From Candidatus Tayloriibacteriota bacterium (GTDB taxonomy: Bacteria; Patescibacteriota; Minisyncoccia; Phycocordibacterales; PALSA-1337), in NCBI GenBank assembly GCA_026395105.1, contig JAPLZH010000070.1, positions 1 through 9,132 of the forward strand: DNA of 9,132 bases, in the 5' to 3' direction. Under the pieces are notes generated by a model. The model saw nothing but the letters and a program-made list of their open reading frames with translations. It did not search any database and had not been told where the DNA came from. Of this stretch, positions 1-5,913 are shown piece by piece. Each line of letters starts with the position of its first letter. Position 1 is the stretch's first letter. The position numbers were made by a program, and so were the translations under genes.

Positions 1-71
1 ATTGCAGATCCTGCGCTATACATTTTCTCAATACAAAACCTCTCTCCAAAAGACAAATGATGATATTTCAT
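1..71 (-). CDS. IS30-family transposase, N-terminal fragment (partial, runs off the left edge)
   Basis: Reading leftwards from an ATG at 71-69, 23 codons are visible: MKYHHLSFGERFCIEKMYSA, then GSA. This fits the start of IS30 transposases, whose N-terminal helix-turn-helix region has the pattern Y-x-HL-(T/S)-x-x-ER-x-x-I-(E)-x-x-x-x-x-G. The domain recognises the IS ends. The DDE catalytic core and C-terminus lie outside the window. No frameshift is seen in the visible part. The start was chosen because it gives the family's usual first residues. Confidence 0.78.
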   Translation of the reverse strand, partial: MKYHHLSFGERFCIEKMYSAGSA

Positions 72-107
72 ATGACAATTAAATTAATTATTTTGTTAAT
101 ACATTAA

Positions 108-136
108 TTCTACTGTCCTACTTCAAAGGTAGCTAG
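108..136. repeat. Terminal inverted repeat of the left IS30 end
   Basis: The reverse complement from 136 inward begins CTAGCTACC, then four mostly different bases, then AAGTAGGACA. The repeat at 8997-9025, read rightwards, has the same two blocks at the same spacing. By eye the two match at 24 of 29 positions, and at 20 of the first 23. Imperfect terminal repeats of about this length are normal for IS30 elements. Here the repeat lies about 36 bases upstream of the transposase start, so this is the promoter-proximal end. Confidence 0.75.
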
Positions 137-177
137 TTCGACCCATAGTGTCATTTTACGTGAGTCGATACGCACAT

Positions 178-205
178 TTGCAAAAAATTAAAAAAGGTGT
201 ATAGT
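178..205 (+). promoter_or_regulatory. Promoter of rpmF (TTGCAA-N16-TATAGT)
   Basis: A -35-like TTGCAA lies at 178-183 and a -10-like TATAGT at 200-205, with 16 bases between them. The predicted start of transcription is about base 212, only three bases before the rpmF ATG at 215, so the message would be almost leaderless. A TTGCAA-type -35 recurs upstream of rnc and a TATAGT -10 recurs upstream of rnr. This is prediction by pattern only. Confidence 0.5.
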
Positions 206-214
206 GTGCACATT

Positions 215-439
215 ATGGTAAACAGAATGCGTGCTACTCGGGCCCACCGAGATAATAGAAGATCACATCATGCCCTTACAGGCGTTCGTCTTTCTAAGTG
301 CTCAAACTGTGGCGGAGTACACCAGTCACACACTGTTTGCGTCACTTGCGGATATTATAACGGCAGACAGGTTATAGATGTTAAGGCCGCTATTACTAAA
401 AAGGCAAAAAAGACTAAAGAAGTCGAAACGGCTAGATAA
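215..439 (+). CDS. rpmF: Large ribosomal subunit protein bL32
   Basis: A 74-residue protein beginning MVNRMRATRAHRDNRRSHHAL, the basic N-terminal stretch that distinguishes L32. A zinc ribbon follows, with cysteines at C29, C32, C42 and C45 (CSNC and CVTC pairs), then GYYNGRQVID and a lysine-rich tail. bL32 sits in the 50S subunit near the peptidyl-transferase region, where the ribbon is stabilised by zinc. All four cysteines are present, so this is the zinc-binding (C+) form. The ATG at 215 is preferred over in-frame GTG codons at 197 and 209 because it gives the family's N-terminus and fits the predicted transcription start. An SD-like AAGGTG at 194-199 is too far upstream to decide the start. 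The gene is the first after the IS30 end and is followed by the nusB fusion 63 bases later on the same strand. Confidence 0.93.
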   Translation: MVNRMRATRAHRDNRRSHHALTGVRLSKCSNCGGVHQSHTVCVTCGYYNGRQVIDVKAAITKKAKKTKEVETAR

Positions 440-502
440 CTTACCCCTCGTTTAATAAAATGTTCATTAAAAATAAAAAAAGTTCTTTAGAAAAATAAAA
501 AA

Positions 503-1417
503 ATGGCAAATAGACATCTTTCAAGGTCAATCTCTCTCCAAACCCTATTCGAATGGGATATGCGCAGTGGCGTGCTCGCAGAAGGTGAGACGATTAAAGA
601 AAGTATAGACAGAAACGTGGCGGAGTTCGCTCCGGGCATGGGGGATATTGATTTTGCTAAAAATATCGTGGACGGTGTGATGAATAAGCAGTCAGATATA
701 GACGATATTATTAAAAAGGCTGCACCTGAGTGGCCGATAGATAAGATTTCCATAGTAGATAGAAATGTGCTTCGTATAGGACTATACGAGCTTCTTTTTG
801 CAGACAGAAAAGAGGTTCCGGCGAAGGTGGCTATTAATGAGGCTATCGAATTAGCAAAGACATTCGGAGGAGAAAATAGTGGAAAGTTTATAAACGGAGT
901 GCTCGGTGCGGTTTATAAAGAAATCGGCGAACCCGGAAAGGATGAAGTCTCTCCAAAGAAGAAAAAGATTCCAGACATTCCATATGAGCAAATGCCTATT
1001 CAGAACCTCGGTGGTGCTATAGTCTACGCTAGAAGCGATGGCGAAATATATTTAGCGCTTGTACATGATGTATTCGGACACTGGACTCTTTCTAAAGGAA
1101 AAATTCCAGCAGAAGTGGACATCCGTGAAGGAACAGTGGCAAAGATAAAGGAGGAGATCGGAGCAGATGTAAAGATAAAAGAAGACCTAGGTTCAAATGA
1201 ATACATTGCCTCTGATCCTGAACTCGGAAAGATTAGAAAGCAGGTGCACTATTTCCTCGCTGAAGCTAGTTATGAACCTTTAAAATTAGCAGCGAAGGGT
1301 GGGCTAGATGATGCACAGTGGTTTAAGCTCGCCGAAATACTTGACCTTAATTTTTATAATGATATTTTACCAATGGTCACTAAGGCCGTAACCTTACTTT
1401 CAGAAGGCAAAGCTTAA
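503..1417 (+). CDS. nusB: NusB antitermination factor fused to a C-terminal Nudix-like domain
   Basis: A 304-residue protein, about twice the usual NusB length of roughly 140. Residues 4-141 form an all-helical NusB domain: RSISLQTLFEWD near the start, IVDRNVLRIGLYELLF at 84-99, VAINEAIELAKTFGGENSGKFINGVLGAV at 109-137. NusB with NusE/S10 binds boxA RNA and promotes rRNA antitermination and processing. A lysine-rich linker (about 142-165) leads to a Nudix-fold region (about 166-300) with GGAIVYAR, W194-LSKGK, and a Nudix box at about 199-221. The box keeps G199, I215, E217, E218 and G220 but has V205, A213 and K214 where the consensus has E, R and E, so hydrolase activity is doubtful. No SD is visible before the ATG; the leader is nearly all A. 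rnc follows 48 bases later. The NusB call is firm, and the Nudix fold is likely but functionally unassigned. Confidence 0.88.
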   Translation: MANRHLSRSISLQTLFEWDMRSGVLAEGETIKESIDRNVAEFAPGMGDIDFAKNIVDGVMNKQSDIDDIIKKAAPEWPIDKISIVDRNVLRIGLYELLFADRKEVPAKVAINEAIELAKTFGGENSGKFINGVLGAVYKEIGEPGKDEVSPKKKKIPDIPYEQMPIQNLGGAIVYARSDGEIYLALVHDVFGHWTLSKGKIPAEVDIREGTVAKIKEEIGADVKIKEDLGSNEYIASDPELGKIRKQVHYFLAEASYEPLKLAAKGGLDDAQWFKLAEILDLNFYNDILPMVTKAVTLLSEGKA

Positions 1418-1420
1418 TGT

Positions 1421-1449
1421 TTGCAAAAAATATTTTTATAAAATATATA
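1421..1449 (+). promoter_or_regulatory. Possible rnc promoter (TTGCAA-N17-TATATA)
   Basis: TTGCAA at 1421-1426 and TATATA at 1444-1449 are 17 bases apart, just downstream of the nusB stop. An overlapping TATAAAAT alternative lies within 1446-1453. The predicted start at about 1456 leaves a leader of roughly ten A-rich bases before the rnc ATG at 1466, with no SD. The region is very AT-rich, so chance matches are possible, and rnc may also be read through from nusB. Confidence 0.4.
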
Positions 1450-1465
1450 AAATAGAAATACAAAA

Positions 1466-2164
1466 ATGACTTCAGAACTCGAAAAATTTGAGAAAAAACT
1501 AGGTTTGTCATTTAAAGACAAAGCTCTTTTTACGCGCGCTTTTACGCATAGATCATATTTGAATGAACATAAAAAGCAGGGATTAGAGAATAATGAGCGC
1601 TTAGAATTTTTAGGCGATGCTGTTTTAGAGCTCGTCATCACTCATTTTCTATATTTAAAATTCCCTGATAGAGCAGAAGGAGATTTGACTTCATACCGTG
1701 CAGCGCTCGTTAATACTATTAATCTAGGACGAATAGCCACCGAACTCGGCATTAATGAATATTTGCTTTTATCGAAAGGAGAGGCAAAGGATATCGGTCG
1801 TGCTCGCTCAATAATCCTCGCGGATACTATAGAGGCATTAATCGGCGCTATTTACCTAGACCTCGGTTATGATGAGGCTTCTAAATTCATCACTAAATAC
1901 GTGCTTGGTATGTCGGATATAGATTTGATCGTGAAGAATAAATTATGGCTAGATGCGAAAAGCCGTTTTCAGGAGCGCGCTCAGGAAGAATCAGGAATCA
2001 CTCCGAGTTATAAACTCGTTCGGGAAACTGGTCCAGATCATGATAAGCAGTTCACTATCGGCGTCTTTATCGGCAAAAGTCAGGTCGCCACAGGCACCGG
2101 TCCTTCTAAACAGGAAGCAGAGCAGGCAGCAGCAGAAAAGGGACTAGAGGCGAAGGGGTGGTAA
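1466..2164 (+). CDS. rnc: Ribonuclease III
   Basis: A 232-residue protein of normal bacterial RNase III length. The enzyme cuts double-stranded RNA with Mg2+ and processes the 16S/23S precursor and structured mRNAs. The catalytic domain (about 5-150) has the signature NERLEFLGDAVLE at 43-55, giving E44, E47 and D51, and the second acidic pair D120 and E123 in ADTIEALIGAIYLD; these align with the known metal-binding acids of the family. HRSYLNE (28-34) is also typical. A double-stranded-RNA-binding domain covers about 163-230, ending GPSKQEAEQAAAEKGLE. All key residues are present. Upstream is nusB, also an rRNA factor. In many bacteria smc follows rnc directly, but here an accessory gene (2266-3300) lies between them. 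Confidence 0.95.
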   Translation: MTSELEKFEKKLGLSFKDKALFTRAFTHRSYLNEHKKQGLENNERLEFLGDAVLELVITHFLYLKFPDRAEGDLTSYRAALVNTINLGRIATELGINEYLLLSKGEAKDIGRARSIILADTIEALIGAIYLDLGYDEASKFITKYVLGMSDIDLIVKNKLWLDAKSRFQERAQEESGITPSYKLVRETGPDHDKQFTIGVFIGKSQVATGTGPSKQEAEQAAAEKGLEAKGW

Positions 2165-2188
2165 AAATATAAAATTAAAAAATTAAAA

Positions 2189-2209
2189 ATATTTCATATT
2201 CGGAAATAT
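2189..2209. repeat. Inverted repeat between rnc and the HEPN-PemK gene
   Basis: ATATTTC at 2189-2195 and GAAATAT at 2203-2209 form perfect 7-base arms around the spacer atattcg. The site is 24 bases past the rnc stop and 56 bases before the next start. No T-run follows, so it is not a typical intrinsic terminator. It could be an operator or a weak RNA hairpin, or chance in AT-rich DNA. Confidence 0.3.
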
Positions 2210-2265
2210 ATATTGTAATACAGGCAAGACTAAAAAAAGTAGAAAGGTGATATCATATTTCTACA

Positions 2266-3300
2266 GTGTTTGAGGGAAACGATATAAAAGAAATAATGGA
2301 AGTCGCTGCAGGTAGAATGCACTCTGCCTATGGCTTTTATTGTGTCTGGAAATGGATAGAATTATCTAGAAATATTCAAATCGGAGAGCTTTTGGCAAAG
2401 GGAAATGTCGAGGTAATGGGTAGATATCCTATATTGTTTAGTGTTTTATTAAGATCATCTTTTTATAATTTTATCATTGATTTGTCTATCTTTTTTGATA
2501 AAAACGATGATTCATTAAGTATAAATAAGATAATTTCTGAGTTAAATATTGACAACAACATCAAAGAAGAAATAGAAAAGATAATTAAATCTCAGAAAAT
2601 AAATATAGAAAAACTAAAAAACATAAGAAATAAAGATGTAGCACATTTTGACATGCATTTCGATAGAGCTAATATCCCAAACATAGTTTACAAAGAATTT
2701 GAGGAATTATTTTTTGCAGTACAAAAAATCTTTAATATTTTAAGCACGGCATTTGATGGTTCAAAATGGGTCTGGAATCATTTCGAGGAAGATACTTTAA
2801 GACAGGGGCAGATTTTCTTTGAAGATCTTAGAATGGCTGAAAAAATGAGACTTGATGGTATAGAGGACACGCTTTTAAAACCTTTTAGTAAATGGACTGA
2901 TATTAAAAGGGGATTAGAGAAGAAAGAAAAGAATGTATTGTTTCATGAGAGGGAAATTTGGTGGTGTTCTCTCGGTCTAAATATAGGATTTGAACAGGAT
3001 GGAAAAAATGATCAGTTCGAAAGACCTGTATTAATTTTGAAGAAATATTCGAAAGATTTTTTAATCGTGGCACCACTAACATCAAAAGAGAAATCTGGTG
3101 AATATTATTTTTCTTTTATTGTCAGAGATAAAAAACACACAGTAATTCTATCTCAACAACGAGCTATTAGTTCAAAGAGATTAAATCGACTTATGTATAA
3201 AGTCGGCGATTCCATCTTTGATAAAATAATTACTAATATAAAAGAGTTATATCCTATAAAAGACGATTCCCGCCTTTTGGGCGGGATCTCCGGGGCCTAA
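2266..3300 (+). CDS. HEPN (AbiU2-like) domain fused to a PemK/MazF-like domain; putative toxin or defence RNase
   Basis: A 344-residue protein from a GTG start. The N-terminal part (about 10-195) is helical and carries L-K-N-I-RNKDVAH at 117-127, an R-(5)-H match to the HEPN motif (R121, H127) in a setting like AbiU2-type HEPN proteins; HEPN domains are often RNases in toxin-antitoxin and phage-defence systems. The C-terminal part (about 226-330) begins FHEREIWWCSLGLNIGFEQ and continues with ERPVLILKKY (252-261), PLTS (270-273) and LSQQRAISSKRL (295-306), matching the PemK/MazF-like family of CPR bacteria; that fold cuts RNA in classical toxins. The last dozen residues are encoded within a GC-rich hairpin and look unconserved. 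An SD-like AAAGGTGAT at 2243-2251 lies somewhat far from the GTG; the in-frame ATG at 2296 is an alternative start. The gene is visibly more AT-rich than its neighbours and looks acquired. No separate antitoxin gene is visible beside it. Activity and partner are unknown. Confidence 0.72.
   Translation: MFEGNDIKEIMEVAAGRMHSAYGFYCVWKWIELSRNIQIGELLAKGNVEVMGRYPILFSVLLRSSFYNFIIDLSIFFDKNDDSLSINKIISELNIDNNIKEEIEKIIKSQKINIEKLKNIRNKDVAHFDMHFDRANIPNIVYKEFEELFFAVQKIFNILSTAFDGSKWVWNHFEEDTLRQGQIFFEDLRMAEKMRLDGIEDTLLKPFSKWTDIKRGLEKKEKNVLFHEREIWWCSLGLNIGFEQDGKNDQFERPVLILKKYSKDFLIVAPLTSKEKSGEYYFSFIVRDKKHTVILSQQRAISSKRLNRLMYKVGDSIFDKIITNIKELYPIKDDSRLLGGISGA
3265..3288 (+). terminator. GC-rich hairpin overlapping the 3' end of the HEPN-PemK gene
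   Basis: GATTCCCGCC (3265-3274) pairs with GGCGGGATC (3280-3288) around the loop TTTTG, with one bulged T. A second small hairpin, GGCC-TAAT-GGCC at 3294-3305, overlaps the stop codon. The stem is strong but no U-tract follows, so it may attenuate transcription or protect an mRNA end rather than terminate classically. The arms resemble the terminator stem at 5847-5874. Confidence 0.4.
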
Positions 3301-3328
3301 TGGCCATTTGTATTATTAGTATACTCTT

Positions 3329-3356
3329 TTTGATTTTAGAGTCAAACTGCTATTAT
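3329..3356 (+). promoter_or_regulatory. Possible smc promoter (TTTGAT-N16-TATTAT)
   Basis: TTTGAT at 3329-3334 and TATTAT at 3351-3356 are 16 bases apart; transcription would start near 3363, giving a leader of about 22 bases without an SD. An alternative -10, TAAAAT at 3373-3378, would place the start exactly on the smc ATG but has no matching -35. The choice between them is open. Confidence 0.35.
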
Positions 3357-3384
3357 TTTTTTATAGAAATGTTAAAATTTGCCT

Positions 3385-5703
3385 ATGTATTTAAAGAGCT
3401 TGGAGCTTTCGGGGTTTAAGTCATTTGCAAAGAAATCTTCTTTAGAGTTTTCGTCTCCGATTACAGGAATAGTGGGACCGAATGGCTCCGGTAAATCAAA
3501 TGTGGCAGAGGCTTTTCGCTTCGTGCTCGGTGAGCAGTCTATAAAATCACTTCGTGGTAAGCGTGGTGAGGATTTGATCTGGAATGGTTCAGGCGAACTT
3601 ACTAAAGGAAATCGCGCATCAGTAAAGGTCACCTTTAATAATATTCAAAGAATTTTTCCACTGGACTTCGATGAAATCTCCATAGAGCGCGTCGTTCACC
3701 GCGATTCTTCAAATGAATATTTAATTAATGGAACACCAGTACGTCTAAAGGATGTAGTGGAGCTTTTAGCTAGTGCACATATAGGTTCTTCCGGCCACCA
3801 TATAATCTCTCAGGGTGAAGCTGATAGAATTCTTTCGGCAAATATACGCGAACGAAGGGAGATGATAGAGGATGCGCTCGGTCTTAAAATCTATCAGTAT
3901 AAAAAGTCAGAGAGTCTCCGAAAACTAGAAAAGACAGAGGAGAATATTTCACAAGTAGAGTCACTTCGAAGGGAAATCGCTCCTCACTTAAAATTCCTAA
4001 AAAAGCAGGTGGAGAAAATACAGCGTGCTCGCGAATTACGCGATGCACTTCGCCTAGCCTATAAAGAATATTTCGCCAGAGAAAAAGCATATTTGAATTC
4101 TGAAAAAGAAAAGATTACAGCCGAAATCGCCGGTCCGAAAGCCGAATTCGAAAAGCTCACCTCTGATCTCGAAAAAGTGAAGAAAATCATGGCTGAATCC
4201 AGTAAGCAGAATGAAAAGGGTAGTCAGCTTATAAACACAGAGGCGAAGCTCCGCCTAGTTTTAGATGAGAAGGAGAAAATGAATCGCGAGGCGGGGAGAA
4301 TAGACGGAGAGATATCATCTATCGAGCGATTCATAAAAAGAGAAGAAGATAAGCAAAAGTCAGACTCCGAAAAGCTCATTTATTTCCGCGAAGTTGAAAA
4401 ATTTGTAAAAGAAATTCAAATAGACATAGACCAGTCTGAAAACATTAAAAACTCTGAGCCAGCGACAGACGCTTCATTCCTAAGGGACCTTATAAAAAAG
4501 ATAAAAGATTCCTGTTTTAAATTCCTCTCAGCTAATACTGCTGTTCGTGATACGAGTGCAGTAGATGAGGCAAAGAAGGATATAACTAATTTAGAGCAAA
4601 ATAAAATTACGATTAGCCAGAAATTAAAAGAAGTATCAGAAAATGAGGATACTTTGCGCTCTGAATATAAAGCAGTACAAAGTGAAATTGAAAAAGAAAA
4701 AGATACGAATAGAGACGCTGAAAGAGAAATATTCAGAATCGTCGCCCGCCAAAACGATGTCCGCTCCACACTAGACTCAATTCGCTTTAGAGAAAGTAAA
4801 TTAAAGCAGGACGAAGTACTCTTTGAACAGGATATTCATGATGCTTATGCATTAGTCGGGCGTGAAGCGGTGGACTATGAAAGCGTAAATATCCTTACAC
4901 CAGAAGGCGCTGTCATTAACCCAGCTGAATTTATTAAAGAGCCTAGAGAAAAACAGCAAAACAGAAAGCATGAAATAGAGAGGACAAAGATCCGCCTAGA
5001 AGAGGCCGGTGGAGCCGGCGGAGCAGAGGTAGAAAAGGAATTTTTAGAGACTACTGAAAGAGATGCATTCCTCGCGAGAGAGCTCGAAGATCTACATAAA
5101 TCATCTGAAAGTTTAAAGCAGTTGATCGCTGAACTCGATGCACGACTGAACCTCGAATTTAAAGATGGAGTGTTAAAAATAAATTCTGAATTCCAAAGAC
5201 TCTTTGAACTCATGTTCGGTGGTGGTTCCGCCGGACTAAATGTAGTCAGAGAAAAGAAAAGAACTCGTTCACTCACGTCCCTTAATTTAAGTGAAGACGG
5301 ATCTGTTCCAGATAGTTTGGACGGCTCTGAATCAGAAGAAGAAACACAGGAGGGGATTGATATTTCTGTTTCTTTGCCTAGGAAAAAGATAAAAGGATTA
5401 ATGATGCTTTCAGGAGGCGAAAGGGCACTCACGTCCATCGCCCTTCTATTTGCCATTTCTCAGGTCAAACCGCCACCATTTATAATTCTCGATGAAACTG
5501 ACGCTGCGCTAGATGAGGCAAATTCTCGAAAGTACGGAGACATGGTTTCCGGCTTAGCCGAGCGCTCACAGCTTATCTTAATAACACATAATAGAGAAAC
5601 GATGTCCAGAGCCGGCGTATTATATGGCGTAACCATGGGCCGTGAAGGCGCTTCCAAACTACTTTCTATTAAGTTCGAAGAGGCGTTGGCTGTGGCAAAA
5701 TGA
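3385..5703 (+). CDS. smc: Chromosome segregation ATPase SMC, short form lacking a recognisable hinge
   Basis: A 772-residue SMC-type ATPase, against roughly 1,150-1,200 for typical bacterial SMC. The N-terminus MYLKSLELSGFKSFAKK leads to Walker A GPNGSGKS (31-38) and the Q-loop Q143 in ISQGEADRIL. Coiled-coil-like sequence fills about 170-480. The C-terminal head has the signature LSGGER (675-680), Walker B FIILDE (699-704) with catalytic E704, the D-loop DAALDE (706-711) and H735 in LITHNRE. SMC dimers organise and segregate DNA, normally with ScpA/ScpB; neither gene is in the window. I see no hinge with its conserved glycines between the arms; the middle (about 340-400, FLRDLIKKIKDSCFKFL) is not recognisable. 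An acidic serine-rich insert at about 626-657 precedes the signature motif. ATG 3385 is preferred to the in-frame TTG at 3379 because it gives the family's first residues. The stop is TGA. Confidence 0.9.
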   Translation: MYLKSLELSGFKSFAKKSSLEFSSPITGIVGPNGSGKSNVAEAFRFVLGEQSIKSLRGKRGEDLIWNGSGELTKGNRASVKVTFNNIQRIFPLDFDEISIERVVHRDSSNEYLINGTPVRLKDVVELLASAHIGSSGHHIISQGEADRILSANIRERREMIEDALGLKIYQYKKSESLRKLEKTEENISQVESLRREIAPHLKFLKKQVEKIQRARELRDALRLAYKEYFAREKAYLNSEKEKITAEIAGPKAEFEKLTSDLEKVKKIMAESSKQNEKGSQLINTEAKLRLVLDEKEKMNREAGRIDGEISSIERFIKREEDKQKSDSEKLIYFREVEKFVKEIQIDIDQSENIKNSEPATDASFLRDLIKKIKDSCFKFLSANTAVRDTSAVDEAKKDITNLEQNKITISQKLKEVSENEDTLRSEYKAVQSEIEKEKDTNRDAEREIFRIVARQNDVRSTLDSIRFRESKLKQDEVLFEQDIHDAYALVGREAVDYESVNILTPEGAVINPAEFIKEPREKQQNRKHEIERTKIRLEEAGGAGGAEVEKEFLETTERDAFLARELEDLHKSSESLKQLIAELDARLNLEFKDGVLKINSEFQRLFELMFGGGSAGLNVVREKKRTRSLTSLNLSEDGSVPDSLDGSESEEETQEGIDISVSLPRKKIKGLMMLSGGERALTSIALLFAISQVKPPPFIILDETDAALDEANSRKYGDMVSGLAERSQLILITHNRETMSRAGVLYGVTMGREGASKLLSIKFEEALAVAK

Positions 5704-5740
5704 TATGCACCTTTTGCACTCTTTTCTTATTTGATAGGAG

Positions 5741-5885
5741 TATAATATATAAAACCATAGTACAAGGGGTTCGGGCCAGTGGTAGCATTCGGGTTTGGTA
5801 AGCAGTGTAGTGTAGTGCGTGGTAAACTCCAAGGAGGGTTGGAAAGGGGCGGGATTGCAGGTGCAATCCCGCCCGATTATTTTTT
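5741..5885 (+). ncRNA. Possible small RNA or smc 3' leader region (smc-rnr gap)
   Basis: The 5704-5913 gap between convergent smc and rnr has a consensus -10 box TATAAT at 5741-5746, preceded by no good -35, then about 100 bases of G-rich sequence ending at a near-perfect intrinsic terminator. The body includes a three-fold AGTGT/AGTGT/AGTGC repeat (5804-5818) and an SD-like AAGGAGG (5831-5837) with no start codon in a useful position. It shows no SRP RNA, tmRNA, RNase P or complete tRNA features. It could equally be the 3' UTR of smc. Confidence 0.25.
5847..5885 (+). terminator. Strong intrinsic terminator between smc and rnr
   Basis: GGGCGGGATTGC (5847-5858) and GCAATCCCGCCC (5863-5874) form a perfect 12-base-pair stem around the loop AGGT, followed by GATTATTTTTT. 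This terminates rightward transcription from smc or from a small RNA. On the minus strand the hairpin is followed by CTTTCC rather than a T-run, so it would be a weaker stop for rnr, though no other rnr terminator is visible. Confidence 0.92.
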
Positions 5886-5913
5886 ACAGGCCAAATTTTT
5901 TATTTTATTAAAG

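Larger units (their letters stand above)
1..136 (-). mobile_element. IS30-family insertion sequence, left (5') end, cut by the window edge
   Basis: On the minus strand this stretch reads, from the outer edge inwards: a terminal inverted repeat beginning CTAGCTACC at base 136, a short AT-rich leader, then the start of a transposase. The boundary at 136 is set by comparison with the other IS30 end at 8997-9132, where the same CTAGCTACC begins the repeat; outside it the two flanks differ completely. The body of the element lies to the left of the window. The transposase N-terminus identifies the family. Confidence is high for IS30 membership and moderate for the exact outer base. Confidence 0.8.

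Noticed and set aside
97..132. Plus-strand reading ending STVLLQR-stop at 130-132, resembling the SSSVLLEG end of the IS30 transposase seen at the right edge.
   Set aside because: Upstream of it the plus frame has many stops and no transposase sequence, whereas the minus strand reads a clear IS30 N-terminus from base 71. The similarity arises because this is the inverted repeat of the element's other end.
138..167. TCGAC...GTCGA inverted repeat upstream of rpmF.
   Set aside because: Only 5-base arms about 20 bases apart; expected by chance.
197..214. GTG at 197 as an earlier rpmF start.
   Set aside because: The added residues (MYSVHI) are not part of L32, and the codon lies before the predicted transcription start.
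4875..5456. 193-codon open frame on the minus strand inside smc.
   Set aside because: Serine- and phenylalanine-rich product with no recognisable domain, fully antisense to the conserved SMC C-terminal head; a shadow frame.
5768..5800. tRNA-like stretch (CCAGTGGTAGC resembling a D-arm, then CGGGTTTGG).
   Set aside because: No T-arm with GGTTCGA-type loop follows at the right distance, and no acceptor stem pairs. It does not fold as a tRNA by eye.
5747..5885. SRP RNA (ffs) in the smc-rnr gap.
   Set aside because: The conserved GGUCAGG...GGAAG...AGCAGCC core is absent.
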